This document shows, in pieces, positions 1 through 12,776 of a stretch of 64,000 nucleotides of DNA. The translations under genes and the position numbers were made by a program. Within the stretch, counting starts at the first letter, position 1. Each line of letters starts with the position of its first letter. A model generated the notes under the pieces. The model was not told where the DNA came from. It saw only the letters and a list, made by a program, of their open reading frames with translations, and did no database searches. Origin of the DNA: Nissolia schottii (taxonomy: Eukaryota; Streptophyta; Magnoliopsida; Fabales; Fabaceae); the NCBI GenBank assembly GCA_003254905.1, contig QANU01107566.1:297264-361263 (forward strand). The letters run 5' to 3'.

Positions 1-785
1 ATTGTCCCTGGAGGGATTGTGCTGCTATGCTGCCCTGTGATTGGTGCCTGGTTGCTGGCCACATCTCCATTGTTGACACTGGTTATGTCATGGATGCTAG
101 ACCTCCTCCTATCTCTATTCATTGAGTTCAACCTAATGAAGTACTTCTGTGCATGGCTTGCCACTTGAGTTGGTGTCCTAGATATCACAAAGTTCCTTGA
201 AATGCTTCTCCAATCTCCTTTTCCAAACTTGTCTAGACCAAGTAAAAATAACCTTGAAAAAAAAACAAGAAACTGAATTTGTTAGTTACATATGTTGACA
301 ACCTTGGTGATATTTAGTACACATAAGAGGAATCTATTGTAATTGGAAAAAAAGTACCTGTGTTCCTCTTCTGTCCATGGAATTCCTTTCCTTCTTTCTT
401 GTTCTGATGACCTTGACATGCCTCCTTTACCACTATGTGTGGTGGAGTCATGTCCTAAGCCAGAGAATCCACTTCCGTGGTTGCAATTTGATCTCTTATC
501 TGAACTTGTGGACTTGCAAGAGCCATGAGAATCTTTATTTGAGGATGTGGTTTCCTCTGAAGTATAGTTTGGGAATGGTATATGACCAGCCTCTATTGCA
601 CTCACATCTTCTACTAGCACCTTGTAATGCTGCTTCAATTCCTCCATGCTTTTGCTGGGAACTGCTGAAGCAATCTTCTCCCATTGCTCCTTTGAGTCTT
701 CCTCAACCCAATGCATAGCTATGGCATTCTCAAATGCCTTCTCTTCTTCATAGCTCCAAGTGATTGTTCCACTCGATGATGACAT
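1..785 (-). CDS. DIVARICATA/SRM1-type MYB transcription factor (3' end off window)
   Basis: Two exons are visible: 358-785 and 1-252, the second continuing past the left edge. The ATG at 785 is chosen because the protein then begins [10 protein letters not shown], as in this family; the frame stays open a few codons upstream. The N-terminal SANT/MYB repeat (about residues 8-60) contains W9, EEEKAFENA and EQWEKIA. A Ser/Gly-rich linker follows, then the second MYB repeat starting [10 protein letters not shown]. The intron interrupts the Arg codon (AG|G) after EEH; exon 2 resumes [14 protein letters not shown] and reads into [15 protein letters not shown], the SHAQKYF signature of one-repeat DNA-binding domains. 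Donor CAG|GTACTT and acceptor CAAG|G. Family members are nuclear DNA-binding regulators, in Arabidopsis including salt and ABA responses; the targets here are unknown. The C-terminal region is missing only because the window ends. Confidence 0.93.
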
Positions 786-1000
786 GGTGAATCTTGGTTG
801 GATTTGCAATTATGGTTCAGCTTTGGAGGATGAAAATGGTGAAGTTTGTAGAAGATGGATGTTGTTGTGTGAGACATTTTTTCTTTTGTTGTTTTGGATT
901 TTGTCTCTATTGGACAAAGTAGCAGAAAGAGAGGGGGGGGGGCACAGGATAAGGGAGTCACAATGTGTGTAGGATAAGGAATTAAGATGGTATCAAACAA
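786..1000 (-). promoter_or_regulatory. 5' leader / proximal promoter of the MYB gene
   Basis: Region directly upstream of the MYB start codon. It includes a run of ten G on the plus strand (933-942), which is C-rich in the transcript sense, next to a short GA stretch. The transcription start cannot be placed from sequence alone, so the limits are approximate. Confidence 0.4.
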
Positions 1001-4000
1001 TCAATTTTGGAGAGGACCACAACTGTGTAATTGAAGGGATGTGCAATTTGTCATGTTCATTCATATCATTTTCTTTCCATGTATGCAAATTTCTATAGAA
1101 TAACTCTCTCTCAAGAGTGTAACACTGCACAAATTGTAGGTATTTTCCTTTTAGACCATAGAGAAGTATTTGCAATCATAGAGTGCGCTGATGAGTACAT
1201 GGTAGGCCCAATGGAATTTTTTTATTTAATTTTTTTCTCATATAACCACAATCAAATGGAATCTCCACCATATTAATGAATAGACCACTCATGAATTCAT
1301 GATAATGATTTGCAAGTTCATTAATTTTAGAGGTACTTGTCATATTTTTTACCCTCTTTATTCAATGTTTTACTACTAATCAGTACCACCTTGAATGAAA
1401 ATTATGGTGATTGTGTCACTGAATTTGGCAAAATATAATAGGATACTGGAACTTCAACTTTTGACTTTTTAAGCCATGACTAATGTTATGATATTATAAA
1501 TTGTTTCTCATCCAATGAACATTTAACTATACTATTTTTGGAAAATGCAATTTCAAATAATCAGATATCATGCTGCACTCAAAACTTCGCAAAATACCAA
1601 AGCACATGCCCCTACTCCCAATAATACTATATAGTATTTTTGTCTTGTTGAAAAAAAAAGGAAGACAAGCATAAAAACAAGAGACGTGGCGAATTCTCCA
1701 CGTCTGCTCTGCGATAACATGAACCACATGTTTAAGTTTCCCTTTTCGCAGAGGTAATTATTCATTCATGTTAACAAAAGGGCTAGCTAGGAGAATGGCA
1801 TCCACATCCACACTCTCATTTTGTTTAGTGAATATGTTTCTCATAATCACATCACAGTAAATAGAATGTCAAGTTGTAGAATAACAACTGAATTCACTAT
1901 TCTCTTTTCTAACTTAGTTTTGGCATAGTAAAAGAGAAAAAAAGAAAAATTGTCCAGAGTACCTATAATTAAATTTAGAATCATATTACAAGATTCATTT
2001 TAGGGATTAATTTTGATGGCAGGTAAAGTGTTCTATATTGTCAATTATATTTCATTACATGAATAGCTTTTGAGGTATAGATATAATAAAAGTCGAACAC
2101 TTTTGATGGTGTATCAATACATGATTGAAGACATGGGTAGATTCTCTGCAGTAAAATTGAATCGTCATTTTGTTATTATCTTTCCAAAACTGTGTCTTGT
2201 ATATAATTTTTCGCATACAGTTATCTTTTTACCATTGAATTTATTCTTGAATCTGTTTTGGATCGTATCAATACTTCTTGCAAAAGATATTAAGTCAACA
2301 AATGTTTGCAGATACAAAAATGCACTGTTTTTGTATCACTATACTTCCTCTTTAGCTTATACGGCAGAAGTGACATCATTCAAATACGTCTAAAAACCAG
2401 TAGAATTTAATTAGAAAGCATTAATTTCAATAACTTGATATTTCTTTGTGATTAAGACCTCTGTGATGCCTACCATATAACTACTAGTCTATCACGCATT
2501 CACTGACGATATATTGGAAATCACGACTGAGCACACCTTTTCTTTGAGAGATTTTTGTGCGATCACAGAGCTTCAATGTTAGATGTGTCTGATCATTGCA
2601 CGAAATGACATTTCAGTCTCAATCCACTTAAGATGGAGGCTGAGACATCATTATGCATGTGATCAAGAGTATATTTAACATAATGCTTTGTGATTTCTTT
2701 TTTGTGCCGAAACTAATATCATTGTTGAGAGTGAGGGCAAACACTTGTCACTAATGATATGGCTAAATGGGAGGCTAACAAAGGTTTGTTCCACATAGAG
2801 GATTGAGTGGCTTTACTTAGCCCATGGGTTGGAATCGCATTGCAGCGGGTTATTCTTAAGTGATAAGCATAATTACTGTTCAACCTACCTTGACTGTTGA
2901 ACAAACCATCCACTTAATCTCAGTTTCTTTCTCTCCAATTTTCATGTACCACTGAGCTTTTATGCTTTCTTTTCCATAAGCAATCAAATCCTCAGGGTCC
3001 TAATCTTTAGGCATGCTACGTAATAAGACTGGGATGTGGCAAATTAACTATTGCAATGAAAAGACAAGTAGGTGCTATGGTTGACACATGCCATGACCAT
3101 AACAAAAATCATCTTTGTCACCTATCCTAGACATGAAATATATCTCAGCCATTGAATATTTGGATATTTTAACCATCAAGTTCCACCCTCAACTTCTCAT
3201 TCTACAGAAGATAACCAGTTTGGTGTTGTTCTAAAGAGAATAATGTTATTTACATATTAAAATAGCATTGAAAGTGAACATAATATAGGACAAAATACAA
3301 CTTCGACTCCACTTACAACACCATATATTGGAGGTGTCCAATCTTTTTACTGTTTATTTTATATGTACAAATAATGTTACTCTACTTGAAAATTGCCTCA
3401 AACACAAAGTCCTCTACTGCCTTTTAGATAATCTAAAGTAAAGTAAAGATGTTTGTAAGGTGAGAAATTTAAATTTACCTACCCTTTAATCAATGCAGTG
3501 AAATTGCTGTATTTGATCATTTGATTCAAAGTGTTAAAATCTCGATTTAAAATTTAAAATTTTACAATTTTATAATTTTAAAAAGGTCAATCAATCTCCC
3601 TATTCTTAGTTGAATTGAATAACTCTAAATTTTAAATTATGTTATAATTTTACATTTTAGGTTTTTATTATATTCTTTTGATCTTACGTATGACCTTGAT
3701 TTTAACCATACTTTCATCAATACAATGAAACTGCTATATTGATCCAAAGGTAAAAAACTTGTAATTTTTTTGCTTTATAGCTACTATCACTTTAGGGTAC
3801 GAGTGTGAGCCTGAGAAACCAAAAAGCACCACCCATCTTAAATCCAATTCCCAACACCAATGATTACATTTCATCTGCAACCTCACTTTTAGCTGACAGG
3901 TTGCTGCGCAAAACTTTCTCACATGATGATGTGCCCTTAAATTTGCCAGTTTCAACCTCTCCTGGGAAGAGGACATGTTAATCACGTGCCATTTCAGACA

Positions 4001-4723
4001 CACCGTCATGCTATTGTTTGAACCATTTACTAAAGAATATTGCATGATAAAAGTACCTTTTAAAGGTTCATCATTGCACCAATGAATACTAGCAAGTTAC
4101 TAAAATAAGGATGGTGCCAAGTGACTTGCAAATTGCATGTGAAACTACCAATGCTGTTTATACCATAGACACAAAACTACAACCTATGTCAAGCACGACC
4201 GTCCACTTCAAAGTAAAGAATGTTTCCTTGAGAGACAATCCATTGCATAAATTGAGAATTTTGGAATTGTAGAAAACCTGGAACAAAGACCATTGCCAAA
4301 AGCTACCACAAGGTGAATAATAATTTACAGCTTGATCCATCATAATAGAAACAATATGAAGCCACGAATTTCTTGCCATGAGAGGCGATTAACAAAACCT
4401 CGCAAATTTTTAAAACTGATCGAATTTCCATGAGTGTTTGTCAACGTCTGCTGCTTGATGTGGAGTGATCAATCAAACTGTGGTTATAGCACAGTTTTTT
4501 AATAGAGGAAAGATATAAATATCAGCAAAATGAATTGCATGAACTACAAAGGAAAACGGGGTGCCGGCCGCGAAAATGAGTCTTACCCCATGACTTGTCA
4601 AAAAGACACAACTTCTCTCAATCATACTAAACGGAGGCTGTGAATTTAATGGAAGACTGTCCTCCGGCAGCGTAAGAAAGATTAGAGTACCCAAAGACGC
4701 AACCTGTTTCATGCTTTTTCCTA
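1001..4723. other. Intergenic region between the MYB and DENN genes
   Basis: AT-rich DNA with only short open frames that show no family motif or consistent exon structure. The part next to 4723 should include the 3' UTR of the DENN gene. An imperfect hairpin with TTAAG in its loop lies near 2613-2646. I see no gene, RNA gene or transposon with clear ends. Confidence 0.6.
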
Positions 4724-7700
4724 TTATCTGGGTGATGTAGAAGAGACAACCCCAACTTGTATGAGCGGATGACCTGGAAGTTTCTTCAGTTCTGGACTAC
4801 CATGCAGAAGGGTTGCCCTTTGTGGATTTGAAAGCATGACTTGTTGCATGTCCTTTGAAAGTGCATCGAAAACTTCCTGAAGGTCTCCCATTAGTTTTTG
4901 ACAAGTTGCCACGGAATCAAAACCACCGTTTCCAGATTGCTGCAGCTGATAATTGCATTTAACAGAGATATAAAAGCACTGTTCATGTCTCATTCACAGC
5001 TAAAAAAAAGTTCTGCTTTTGGCATATAATATCCTGCAGCACATCATGCAATGAATAATAACCCAGTGCTAAGAGCATAGTGGAACACTACAGAAGGGCC
5101 AATGAAATATCTGTAGCTATGCTGAAGCCTAAGTGATGGGATCCCTGACCAAATGTAAGTACACGCCATAGGTTTTCTTATAGATAAGATGGTAAACTTT
5201 CATCCTGAAGTACCGTATTACCGTAAGGCTCATGGTGTCCGTCATATTATCTCTTCTTTTCAACAATTAGGAAGAATCACACTCTTCTAGGTGATTGTTC
5301 CCCATAATGTCCACGACAAAATAGGAAATATTTAGTTATAACTTACTATTGTGTTGAGTATCAGTCTTGCTTATTCAATTTGGTTTTGTGGTGTTTGATC
5401 TGAAGGCACAAAAATTTGGGGGGGGGGGGGGGGGGGNCAACTAACTCTTTTCCCGCTAGGTAAGGTTGGTTACACAAATCAAATGACGCCACCATGTCCT
5501 ATTGTAAATTATGTACATGGCCAAAATCACTTTTTCTGAAAAAAAAAAAAGAAAAAAGTGAAACAAATGAACTCCTAACTCTTATAGGGCCTGTATAGGC
5601 CAGATTCTACCATATTTTTCACATTAAGTGCTCACCAACTTTCTCTCAAATGCATTCATTCCTAATTTTATCTCGTTCAATATATCAACTTATTCTAAAT
5701 AGTTAAATACATTTAGATGTAGCATTTTTTATTCATGTTGGGCAAAGACCAAAGAGAAAGGCACAGTCAATTAACTGCATAATTGAGAGGACTCTAGACA
5801 AGGAGGGTAGGTTACCTGTACTTCCCTAAGTAGAAATCTCTCCACAACATTGAAGAAATCCACAATTTCCAACTCGGACATTTTAGATATAAGCTGCTTT
5901 ATGTCAGCTTTCATTCTTGCATGCCTCCACAATCTATCTTGTTCTTGTTCAGCTACAGCACGCCTCCTTTGAAACCAAGGCATAAAGTTTGGTCCATTCA
6001 GGAATCGCCTGATAAGAACATTCAAGCAAATGATATAGTGAAGACTGGAGAACTACAAATTTAGCAAAAGCACATTGTAGGTAGGTAGCAAATGGTAGTA
6101 CATGACAAAGTAGAGCAAACAAAATTCCATACCTGTAGAAGTCAAGCCAGTTAGATCTCATTCGCTTCAATAAGAACTTCCCTGGACCTCTGGCTGATAA
6201 ACTTGCAAGAAATTCATCAGCATTGAATGGAGGCAGGGGAGGAGGATCTGCATAGGGAGAAGATCCTTCCGACGGTGCTGTAGTTCTAAAATATGGACCA
6301 AAGGGGGCCAAAAAATTAGTAGTGAGCTCCAAGAAATGCCGGCGCAGTATCTCATTGTTCACAACTGACATTGACTCCTCAACTCTTGCAGACACTCCAG
6401 CATCTATAAGCCTATTTAAGATAGAGGTGTCTGGCTTGGTTGCGGCAGAATAGGTACTCCAAATGGCTTCCTTATGTTCTGTCATGAGACAGAGAGGACC
6501 ATCTCTACGTAGCTTAACCGCATTCAATAAACTAGAAGGAGAAAACCTCTTTAGGGAAAGTTGTTGAAGCCCAAGACCCTCGGGTCTACTAGAAACTCTT
6601 CCAGTAGAAGACCTAGCTGAAAGGGAAACTCTGTTTGAATTAATAGGAGGGCTACCAACTGAGACAATGTGTGGGATGTTACGGAGAGCTTTAAGGAAGA
6701 AAATGTTTGTCACCCCTAAAACCATTGGTGGGAAGGCTTCCCCTTCTTTAATTGAGTTCAAGCGAGCAAACTCAGGGTCATGGATGGTAAAATAAGGCCG
6801 GAAGTCAACGCTGAAAAATAATGGTGCAACCAAACTCACGAGACTGGCAACAGCCTCACAACACTGGGGAGGTGTGGGTGCAATGATGAGAATGGGTTCA
6901 CCAATGAGCAACAACTCCCATAATATCCAAAGCTGCAATAAAATGCCGCGAAAGGTACCAAAAAGATCTGAATCATGAAAAAGGCCTTGTGGGATAGGCT
7001 GATTATTAGGAAGAAGAGGTGCCATAGAGGAAGCAGAAACATCCAAAGATACTCCACTTTCTACAGGCAAGCTGTGTGCAGGCGGCAAGTTGACCTTAAG
7101 AGTCGCATTCCCAATAGGAAGATCCATTAGCTTACCGGGAAGGGGAGCAGGCCACATTGAAACATAAGCAGCAATATGCTCCAATGCTTTCTTACCAATG
7201 TCAAAATACAAGGGACCAACAATCTGTAACAAAGGTCTGAACACACTAGAATAAGGACTGTGGGACAAAATGACCACAGACTTCTGCTCCCCTCCTCGCT
7301 TTAGCCTCTCGTCATGTCTCTGTCTATTAAAGACATAGCCATACATGTATTTAGAAACATTATCACCACTTGCACTGGATAATCTTCCACTAACATTATT
7401 TTTATCCGTGGACTTCAGAGGAAACCCCTTTTCAACTTCAGTTATCTCGGAATGAGCAGCATTGCCAGTTTGAGACTTAAGGCGCCTAGGAAATCGGAAA
7501 AAGAAGATACAATCATGGACGCTTGAGCGGTTATGCTGCTGGGAAACAGAATCTGGAAACGAATTATATGAAATTTCAAGCTCCTCATCCTGCGTAATAC
7601 AGCCCGGTGGGTAACACACTTCTAGGAGTTGGCCTTGTTCGAGGTCAAACCTAATAGCACAAAAGGCAACAATCCATCTCTGTAAAGACTCAGGATCAAG

Positions 7701-7748
7701 ACTAGGACTCAGTTCTGTTTTAACTTTAAAGGAAGGAGACCGACTCAT
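4724..7748 (-). CDS. DENN-domain protein, DENND6 / polarity-axis-stabilisation type
   Basis: Three coding exons, 6133-7748, 5816-6008 and 4724-4945, join in frame to 676 aa, close to the plant family length as I recall it. The start at 7748 gives MSRSPSFKVK, with an upstream segment (uDENN) from W25 (WIVAFCAIRFDLEQGQ). The central cDENN core lies around residues 260-350 and includes LLQLWILWELLLIGEPIL and FFSVDFRPYFTIHDPEF. A dDENN-like part follows across the first junction (GKFLLKRMRSNWLDFYR then RFLNGPNFMPWFQRRRA). The C-terminus ends STSPR. Intron 1 splits an Arg codon (AG|G) and intron 2 is phase 0. Animal DENND6 proteins are Rab guanine-nucleotide exchange factors (Rab14) in endosomal traffic; the plant role is inferred from this. 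The exon 2-3 intron holds the poly-G/N assembly blemish. The next gene upstream on the same strand is the RING membrane protein. Confidence 0.93.
5418..5437. repeat. Poly-G run (19 G) ending in one N
   Basis: Nineteen consecutive G followed by an ambiguous base, inside the intron between the last two DENN exons. The N suggests the true run length was not resolved in the assembly. Confidence 0.95.
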
Positions 7749-8460
7749 ATCCGAGGTAAAACACTAACAATACCAACTTTCATTGATCAAAATCCCATCA
7801 AAAAACACCATTGGTGGCAACCATTTCTGGCTAGAAAACCAGCAGCAGCATCTTCACTGGTCAAAGAAGTTCACCCTTGAAATTTGGAATTCTCTTCTTT
7901 TTTTTGTCTCCCACTTAACAAACAACTCAAAGCCTAACAAATAAACCCAAAACAATGCATTAGTTTGCAGAAATGATCCTACTTTTGGTGATAAGGAATT
8001 AACACAAACTAGCACGAGATAGCATAGCAGAGACCCCAAGAAAAAAAGATATCAAATTTGGGACTTGTAAATCTTCTTTCACCAGTTCAAACAACCCAAC
8101 TCAACTACTTGTTCTACTTTGGATAACAAACAAAAGTTTTTCATAAACAAAAAGCCTATGCAAGATCCATAATTTCACAAAGTTCCCCTTTCGTGCATTT
8201 TCTCAGCAACCAAATTGGGAAGAAACAATTTCAAATATTCAAATTTCAACAAGATCCTTCAAATGTGTACCTGAACATTGGGAACATTTGCATCGGCAAC
8301 GACCGTAAACAAGACTGATCGAAAACGAAAGGAATCTCACAGAAAATCAAACAAAGTTCGAAGCTTTAGGCCTTGGACCCAGCAACTGTGGCTCCCGATT
8401 CAATGATTTCTGTGAACACTGAAATGGGTATCCGAATCTATGAATTCCAATTATTATTGG
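7749..8460 (-). promoter_or_regulatory. 5' UTR and probable leader intron of the DENN gene
   Basis: Upstream of the start codon the minus strand shows a good donor, TTCAG|GTACAC with exon end at 8271, and a plausible acceptor, TTTGACCAG, near 7861. This suggests a first non-coding exon of roughly 8271-8450 and a leader intron of about 410 bp. The transcript ends are inferred; only the splice-like sites are seen. Confidence 0.45.
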
Positions 8461-9740
8461 GTGTAACTAATGCAGGAAAAATGAGTTGGATTTACAAATA
8501 ACAATTTTCGATTCTTAAATGCTGCTTTAGGAAAGGAATTGTAATGCCTTATGTTAAGAAATCTAATACGAGAAGATTTAAAGACTGAGTTTAATAAAAT
8601 ATTTTTATTTAATGTGGTTAAATTGTTTTATAATAAAAAGATAGATAGAAATAGGATTGAAAAATTATTGTTTTTAAGATTAATAAATTAGAAGTATTAT
8701 TATAAACATAATAATAAATTTTGTCGTGAGAATAATAGATAATTTTTAAAAAAATGGTTAAAGTAATTGTTAAAATTGACCAGAAGAATTAATTTGTATA
8801 AATTAGTAATATTTTTCACTTTTATAAATATGATGATAAAATTATTAATTAAATTGAATAAAAAATTTATGAAACAAATTTTTTATTTATTTATTTTTCA
8901 ATATATTTATTATTATTTATTGTTAAAAATATAAATTAATAATGATAATATATGTTTATACATATGATATTGAAGTTTTATAATATAAAAATAGAGTTAT
9001 GATCAAATTATGCTAATGTAACTTTAAATGATTGTTATATTATTTAATAACTTTTTGATTATGTAAACTTCTAAAAAATTTTCCATTAGATTGAAAGTTC
9101 ATGCCTTAGAGATGATGTCTATAAAATATTATATCAATTTAAAATTATTTGATATATTTTATGCATACATCAAAATCGATGTAATACATAAATTAAAAAT
9201 GTGTGAAAATAAGATATATTTAATCACTTCTTTATTGATATTCAAATATTATAAAATTTGACACAAATAATTTATATGATAATTAATTATAATTTAACGA
9301 TTAGATCTATAGATTGTAAATGCGGTATAGCTTGACCTTATACTTAACATATAAAAATATAAATTTGATAAAGAAAGAAAGCTAATAGAAAACAAAATAA
9401 TATCATTCAAAATCATATAAAATAACCAATTTTATTAATGATTATATTAATTTGAAAATTTGTATATTAACTAATTTATTTCATTTTTTACTTCCAAAAT
9501 ATATTAATAACTAATTTTATTGGATAAAAATCCTCTGAAATGAGAATTTTAAAAGTGACGAGGTCATACTCTTAAATCAATAATGTAAAACTCTTACATA
9601 AACTCACTTTATTGCTAGGGAGAAATATCTCATTCTAACTGAATACTCTTTTATTCCAAGTTAAAAGAAGAATCTCAACTTTTTTTTTTACGTGGAAGAG
9701 AACTCATATTAATTAATAGATGAATGGTTGCGATCAATTG
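8461..9740. other. AT-rich intergenic DNA with a decayed MITE
   Basis: Very AT-rich. About 8530-8770 resembles the Stowaway-like element at 11721-11970: both share a TTTTTAAGATT...AATAAATTA core and a GTGAGAATRA...AAATAATTT end. Around 9530-9690 is a further stretch of simple AT-rich sequence. No gene seen. Confidence 0.4.
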
Positions 9741-9749
9741 GAACTTGAG

Positions 9750-10545
9750 ATTGGATATTATGGATGGAAACGGATCGAGTCAGGCTAGACCTTAAATAAG
9801 CCTAGTTTGCTTCTAAATTATTTGGTTTGAGTATGTGTCTATTACTCGTCATAGGTTTTTTTCTAAGGCTTGATATGACCTTTATAAAAGTCTAATTTGG
9901 CCTGAAGCTTGTTTACAAGTCTACTTGAAACAAAGAAAAATAAAAAATTTAGATGTTATTTGTCATTTAAGTTATACATAGAACGTATCTAATTAAGTCA
10001 TTAATAAGAAATATAAGAAAAATATTTTTTTCAATCATTTAAATTTAACATAGCCAAAATAAATATGAAAGAAGATAAATTATATTAGTACTAAGAAAGA
10101 ATACCACTCTATACAGATTGAAGTGATATACTAAGAGAAAGCAAATTAACAGGTATTATACAATCGACAAAAAGATAAAGTGTTAGGTGTCTAAGTACGA
10201 GACAAAAACAAAAAGATGAAGAGTTAAAGAAGAAGACATGATTATGTTTATAAGGGAGTGAAATATGTTATGAACAAAAAGATTTTAAATATGATTAGAA
10301 CATATTATGAGAATATGATAGATTTTTTTATTCAAAAATAGGAAAAAATATACTTTTATAAATTGGTCAGTTTGTTGGGTCTAATAGGTTTTTTTTAGTA
10401 TCCATGACTTGACCTATTTAACTAAAAAAAAATTTTAAAAAAGTTTTAGTCTAGCTTATTTATTAAATGGGTTAGATCGAACTAAGCCTTAAATAAGTCA
10501 GGCCAAAGATCTCTGACGAGTAGTCTAACCTACTTCCACCCCAAT
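9750..10545. mobile_element. Putative hAT-like non-autonomous element
   Basis: The left end carries GGATGGAAACGG followed by a CAGGCTAGACCTTAAATAAG block. The right end read on the other strand begins GGGGTGGAAGTAGG, with a matching block GCCTGACTTATTTAAGGC. So the ends are related inverted sequences around an AT-rich centre without coding capacity. The pattern fits plant hAT-type MITEs. I could not settle a target duplication, so exact ends and superfamily are uncertain. Confidence 0.5.
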
Positions 10546-10929
10546 TGAATAGCCATATAGCACATTTATTTGGTTAAGAAGAATCTAAAATTTATTACAA
10601 CCTAATACATTCTATAACTAACTAAAAGTTAGTAGCTTAAGTGACATCTCTCTTAATCTTGTGTCGAGAGGTAAATTAAAAGACTCTTGTTCGACTTTTA
10701 CTAAAAAGACCTATAAGTATATCTATCTTAAAGAAAATTAATTGTATAAAATAGGCAGTCAACAATTTATGCAAAGCCAAATTGAATTTCTACAACCTCA
10801 ATCAATGACGTGATTAAGTTACAATAACATTAATTAATTTATGTAGTTAAACTTTACTTAAAAAAAGTTGATTATTCTTGTGAATAGTCATAACAAACTA
10901 ACATAATTATGGTAATAAAATAGTAATTC

Positions 10930-11404
10930 GTTAAATAACTAGGAAGCACATACATTTTATGAGATGTCGTATTCTAGTGTCTAACACACCGCGAATATTG
11001 ATACACAAAGATACTTGTCTAACACAGAAAATGTTCAAATAAAAAATTTATAATTAGCCGTGTTTAAACATGTCCGAGCTATATCCGAACATTTTTTGAG
11101 TCATGTCTGTGTCCGTGTCTGTGTCGTGTCCGAGTAAAAAATATTAAATAATTTATGATAATGTGGACCCTTCAAAAATTAGCAAGTATTAACGCATGAA
11201 TATATTTTAAATGGTCCACATATTTTGAAAGGAATTTAAAAAGTATTAAAAATTAATAATTTGATATCAATGAAAGTATTATGATATTATTAATAATATT
11301 TAATTTTACATCTATATATACCGTGTTTGTATCTTATAAAATTTTAAAGTTAGTGTTAACGAGTCCCATGTCATGTCCTGGGTGAGTGCTTCCTTGTTAA
11401 ATAA
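10930..11404. mobile_element. Mutator-type MITE, copy A, with 9-bp target duplication
   Basis: Direct repeats GTTAAATAA at 10930-10938 and 11396-11404 flank a 457-bp element (10939-11395). Its ends are CTAGGAAGCAC and, inverted, AAGGAAGCAC. The interior has several GTGTCCG-like motifs and no coding capacity. A perfect 9-bp duplication is the hallmark of Mutator-like elements. Two further copies lie at 31911-32780 and 52728-53172. Confidence 0.8.
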
Positions 11405-11720
11405 GTTTTCCTTTCATTCGTTATTGCACAAGCAACTTGGTAAAGGAAGAATACCTATATCAAACTTGCTTCACGTATCCTTAAAATCAATGTCAATTGA
11501 CCACAAGTTCATTGGATTTTGAGATATATGTTATTGTACATGATGAGGAAGTAAGCATAGTCATAAATCCCAATAAATAAATGTGTAAAATTCATCCCAG
11601 AGGGAAAAAAAAATTAGAGATAAACTCTTCATTTTTTGATTTTTGGTGTGTCCGTATATGTATATATATGATTGTGTCATTTTTTTGTGTGCAAATGACA
11701 TGTTTCTAGTAGACTTTATA

Positions 11721-11970
11721 CTTCCTTCATCCTAAATTATATGTCATTTAAATGTACAAGATAGTAAGAAACATATAATTTAAAATAATTTAAAAAATAA
11801 TTTTATTAAATTATCCTTATTTAAATGCTTCATAATAAAGAAAAATATAAAAGTATTAAAATATTGTTATTTTTAAGATTTCAATAAATTAAGAATCTGT
11901 TTAAAAACTTAAGAATAAATTTCACCTATAGATGTGAGAATGACAAATAATTTAAAACAAAAGAGGAAGA
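11721..11970. mobile_element. Stowaway-like (Tc1/mariner) MITE
   Basis: About 250 bp, AT-rich. The left end is CTTCCTTCATCCTAAATTAT followed by ATGTCATTT. The right end in reverse complement starts TCTTCCTCTTTTG and reads on to AAATTATTTGTCATTC. TA dinucleotides flank both ends. The CTYCCT...AAATTAT..GTCATT terminus is typical of plant Stowaway elements. Confidence 0.6.
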
Positions 11971-12776
11971 TAAAAGAAAACGGAAAGAGAAAGAATCAAG
12001 GAGAGAAGAAAAGTAACAACAGAGGTCTAGATGGCTCGCTGTTCCTCATTTTGGGGACTAGAAAATGAGAATTAGGGGGTTTTAAGAGACTTTGAAAACC
12101 CTTAAACTTTCCCTACTTCCTTTTTAACTCTCAACTTTCCAAAACCTTTCATTTCCCACGTCTCTGAAACCCCTCTCTCAAACAAAGCTTTAGAATAAGA
12201 TTTTTACACAAACTAAACTTGGTCCACAAATCTAATCCAAGAAAAATTTCTCTCCATTTATATACTAAACTTATTTTCAAAAGTAATTACTACACTCTAT
12301 CTAATATTATAACTTTCAACACACAGTTCTCCATAAAATCATTTCCAAAAAAAAAAAAGGGAATCGAAGCTGAGCTTTTTACACGTGATTGAAAGAAGAA
12401 ACACACCTCATACTACAACCCAATAAAAAAAAGAGGGGGGAGGGGTTCCAATACATTATAATTTATAATGATGACATTCATTCAGAACCTGTGAAAATCT
12501 GGTTATATATACAAATTACATATGGGGAGTTAAAAGCAAAACAAAAAAACCAAAACCAAACTCAAGATCCAGTGTATCAACTGCATGATCTATTTCTTCC
12601 TACCCTTTCACCTGTATTAGACAATCAAACAAGTTGGCCTTGAATTAATAATGCCACTGCCAAAACTTGTACCAAATATTCAACCTGTTAATCAAACCAT
12701 TTTCTCAACTCTAGTCCTCTTTCTTCTTCTATGGTATTTACACCAAAAAAGAAGAAAAGGATAGCCAAGTTAACAC
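11971..12776. other. Intergenic DNA and 3' UTR of the RING gene
   Basis: A purine-rich stretch and short open frames without recognisable motifs. The part adjoining 12777 is expected to be the 3' UTR of the minus-strand RING membrane protein gene; no clear poly(A) signal was identified. Confidence 0.45.

Noticed and set aside
3734-4712. Three minus-strand frames considered as further DENN exons
   Set aside because: The DENN frame ends with a stop at 4724 after a family-like C-terminus, and these frames have no shared motif or splice consistency.
10624-10700. Second tRNA/SINE-like segment (AGTAGCTTAAGTG and TTGTTCGAC)
   Set aside because: Only two short motif matches, no tail and no flanking duplication.
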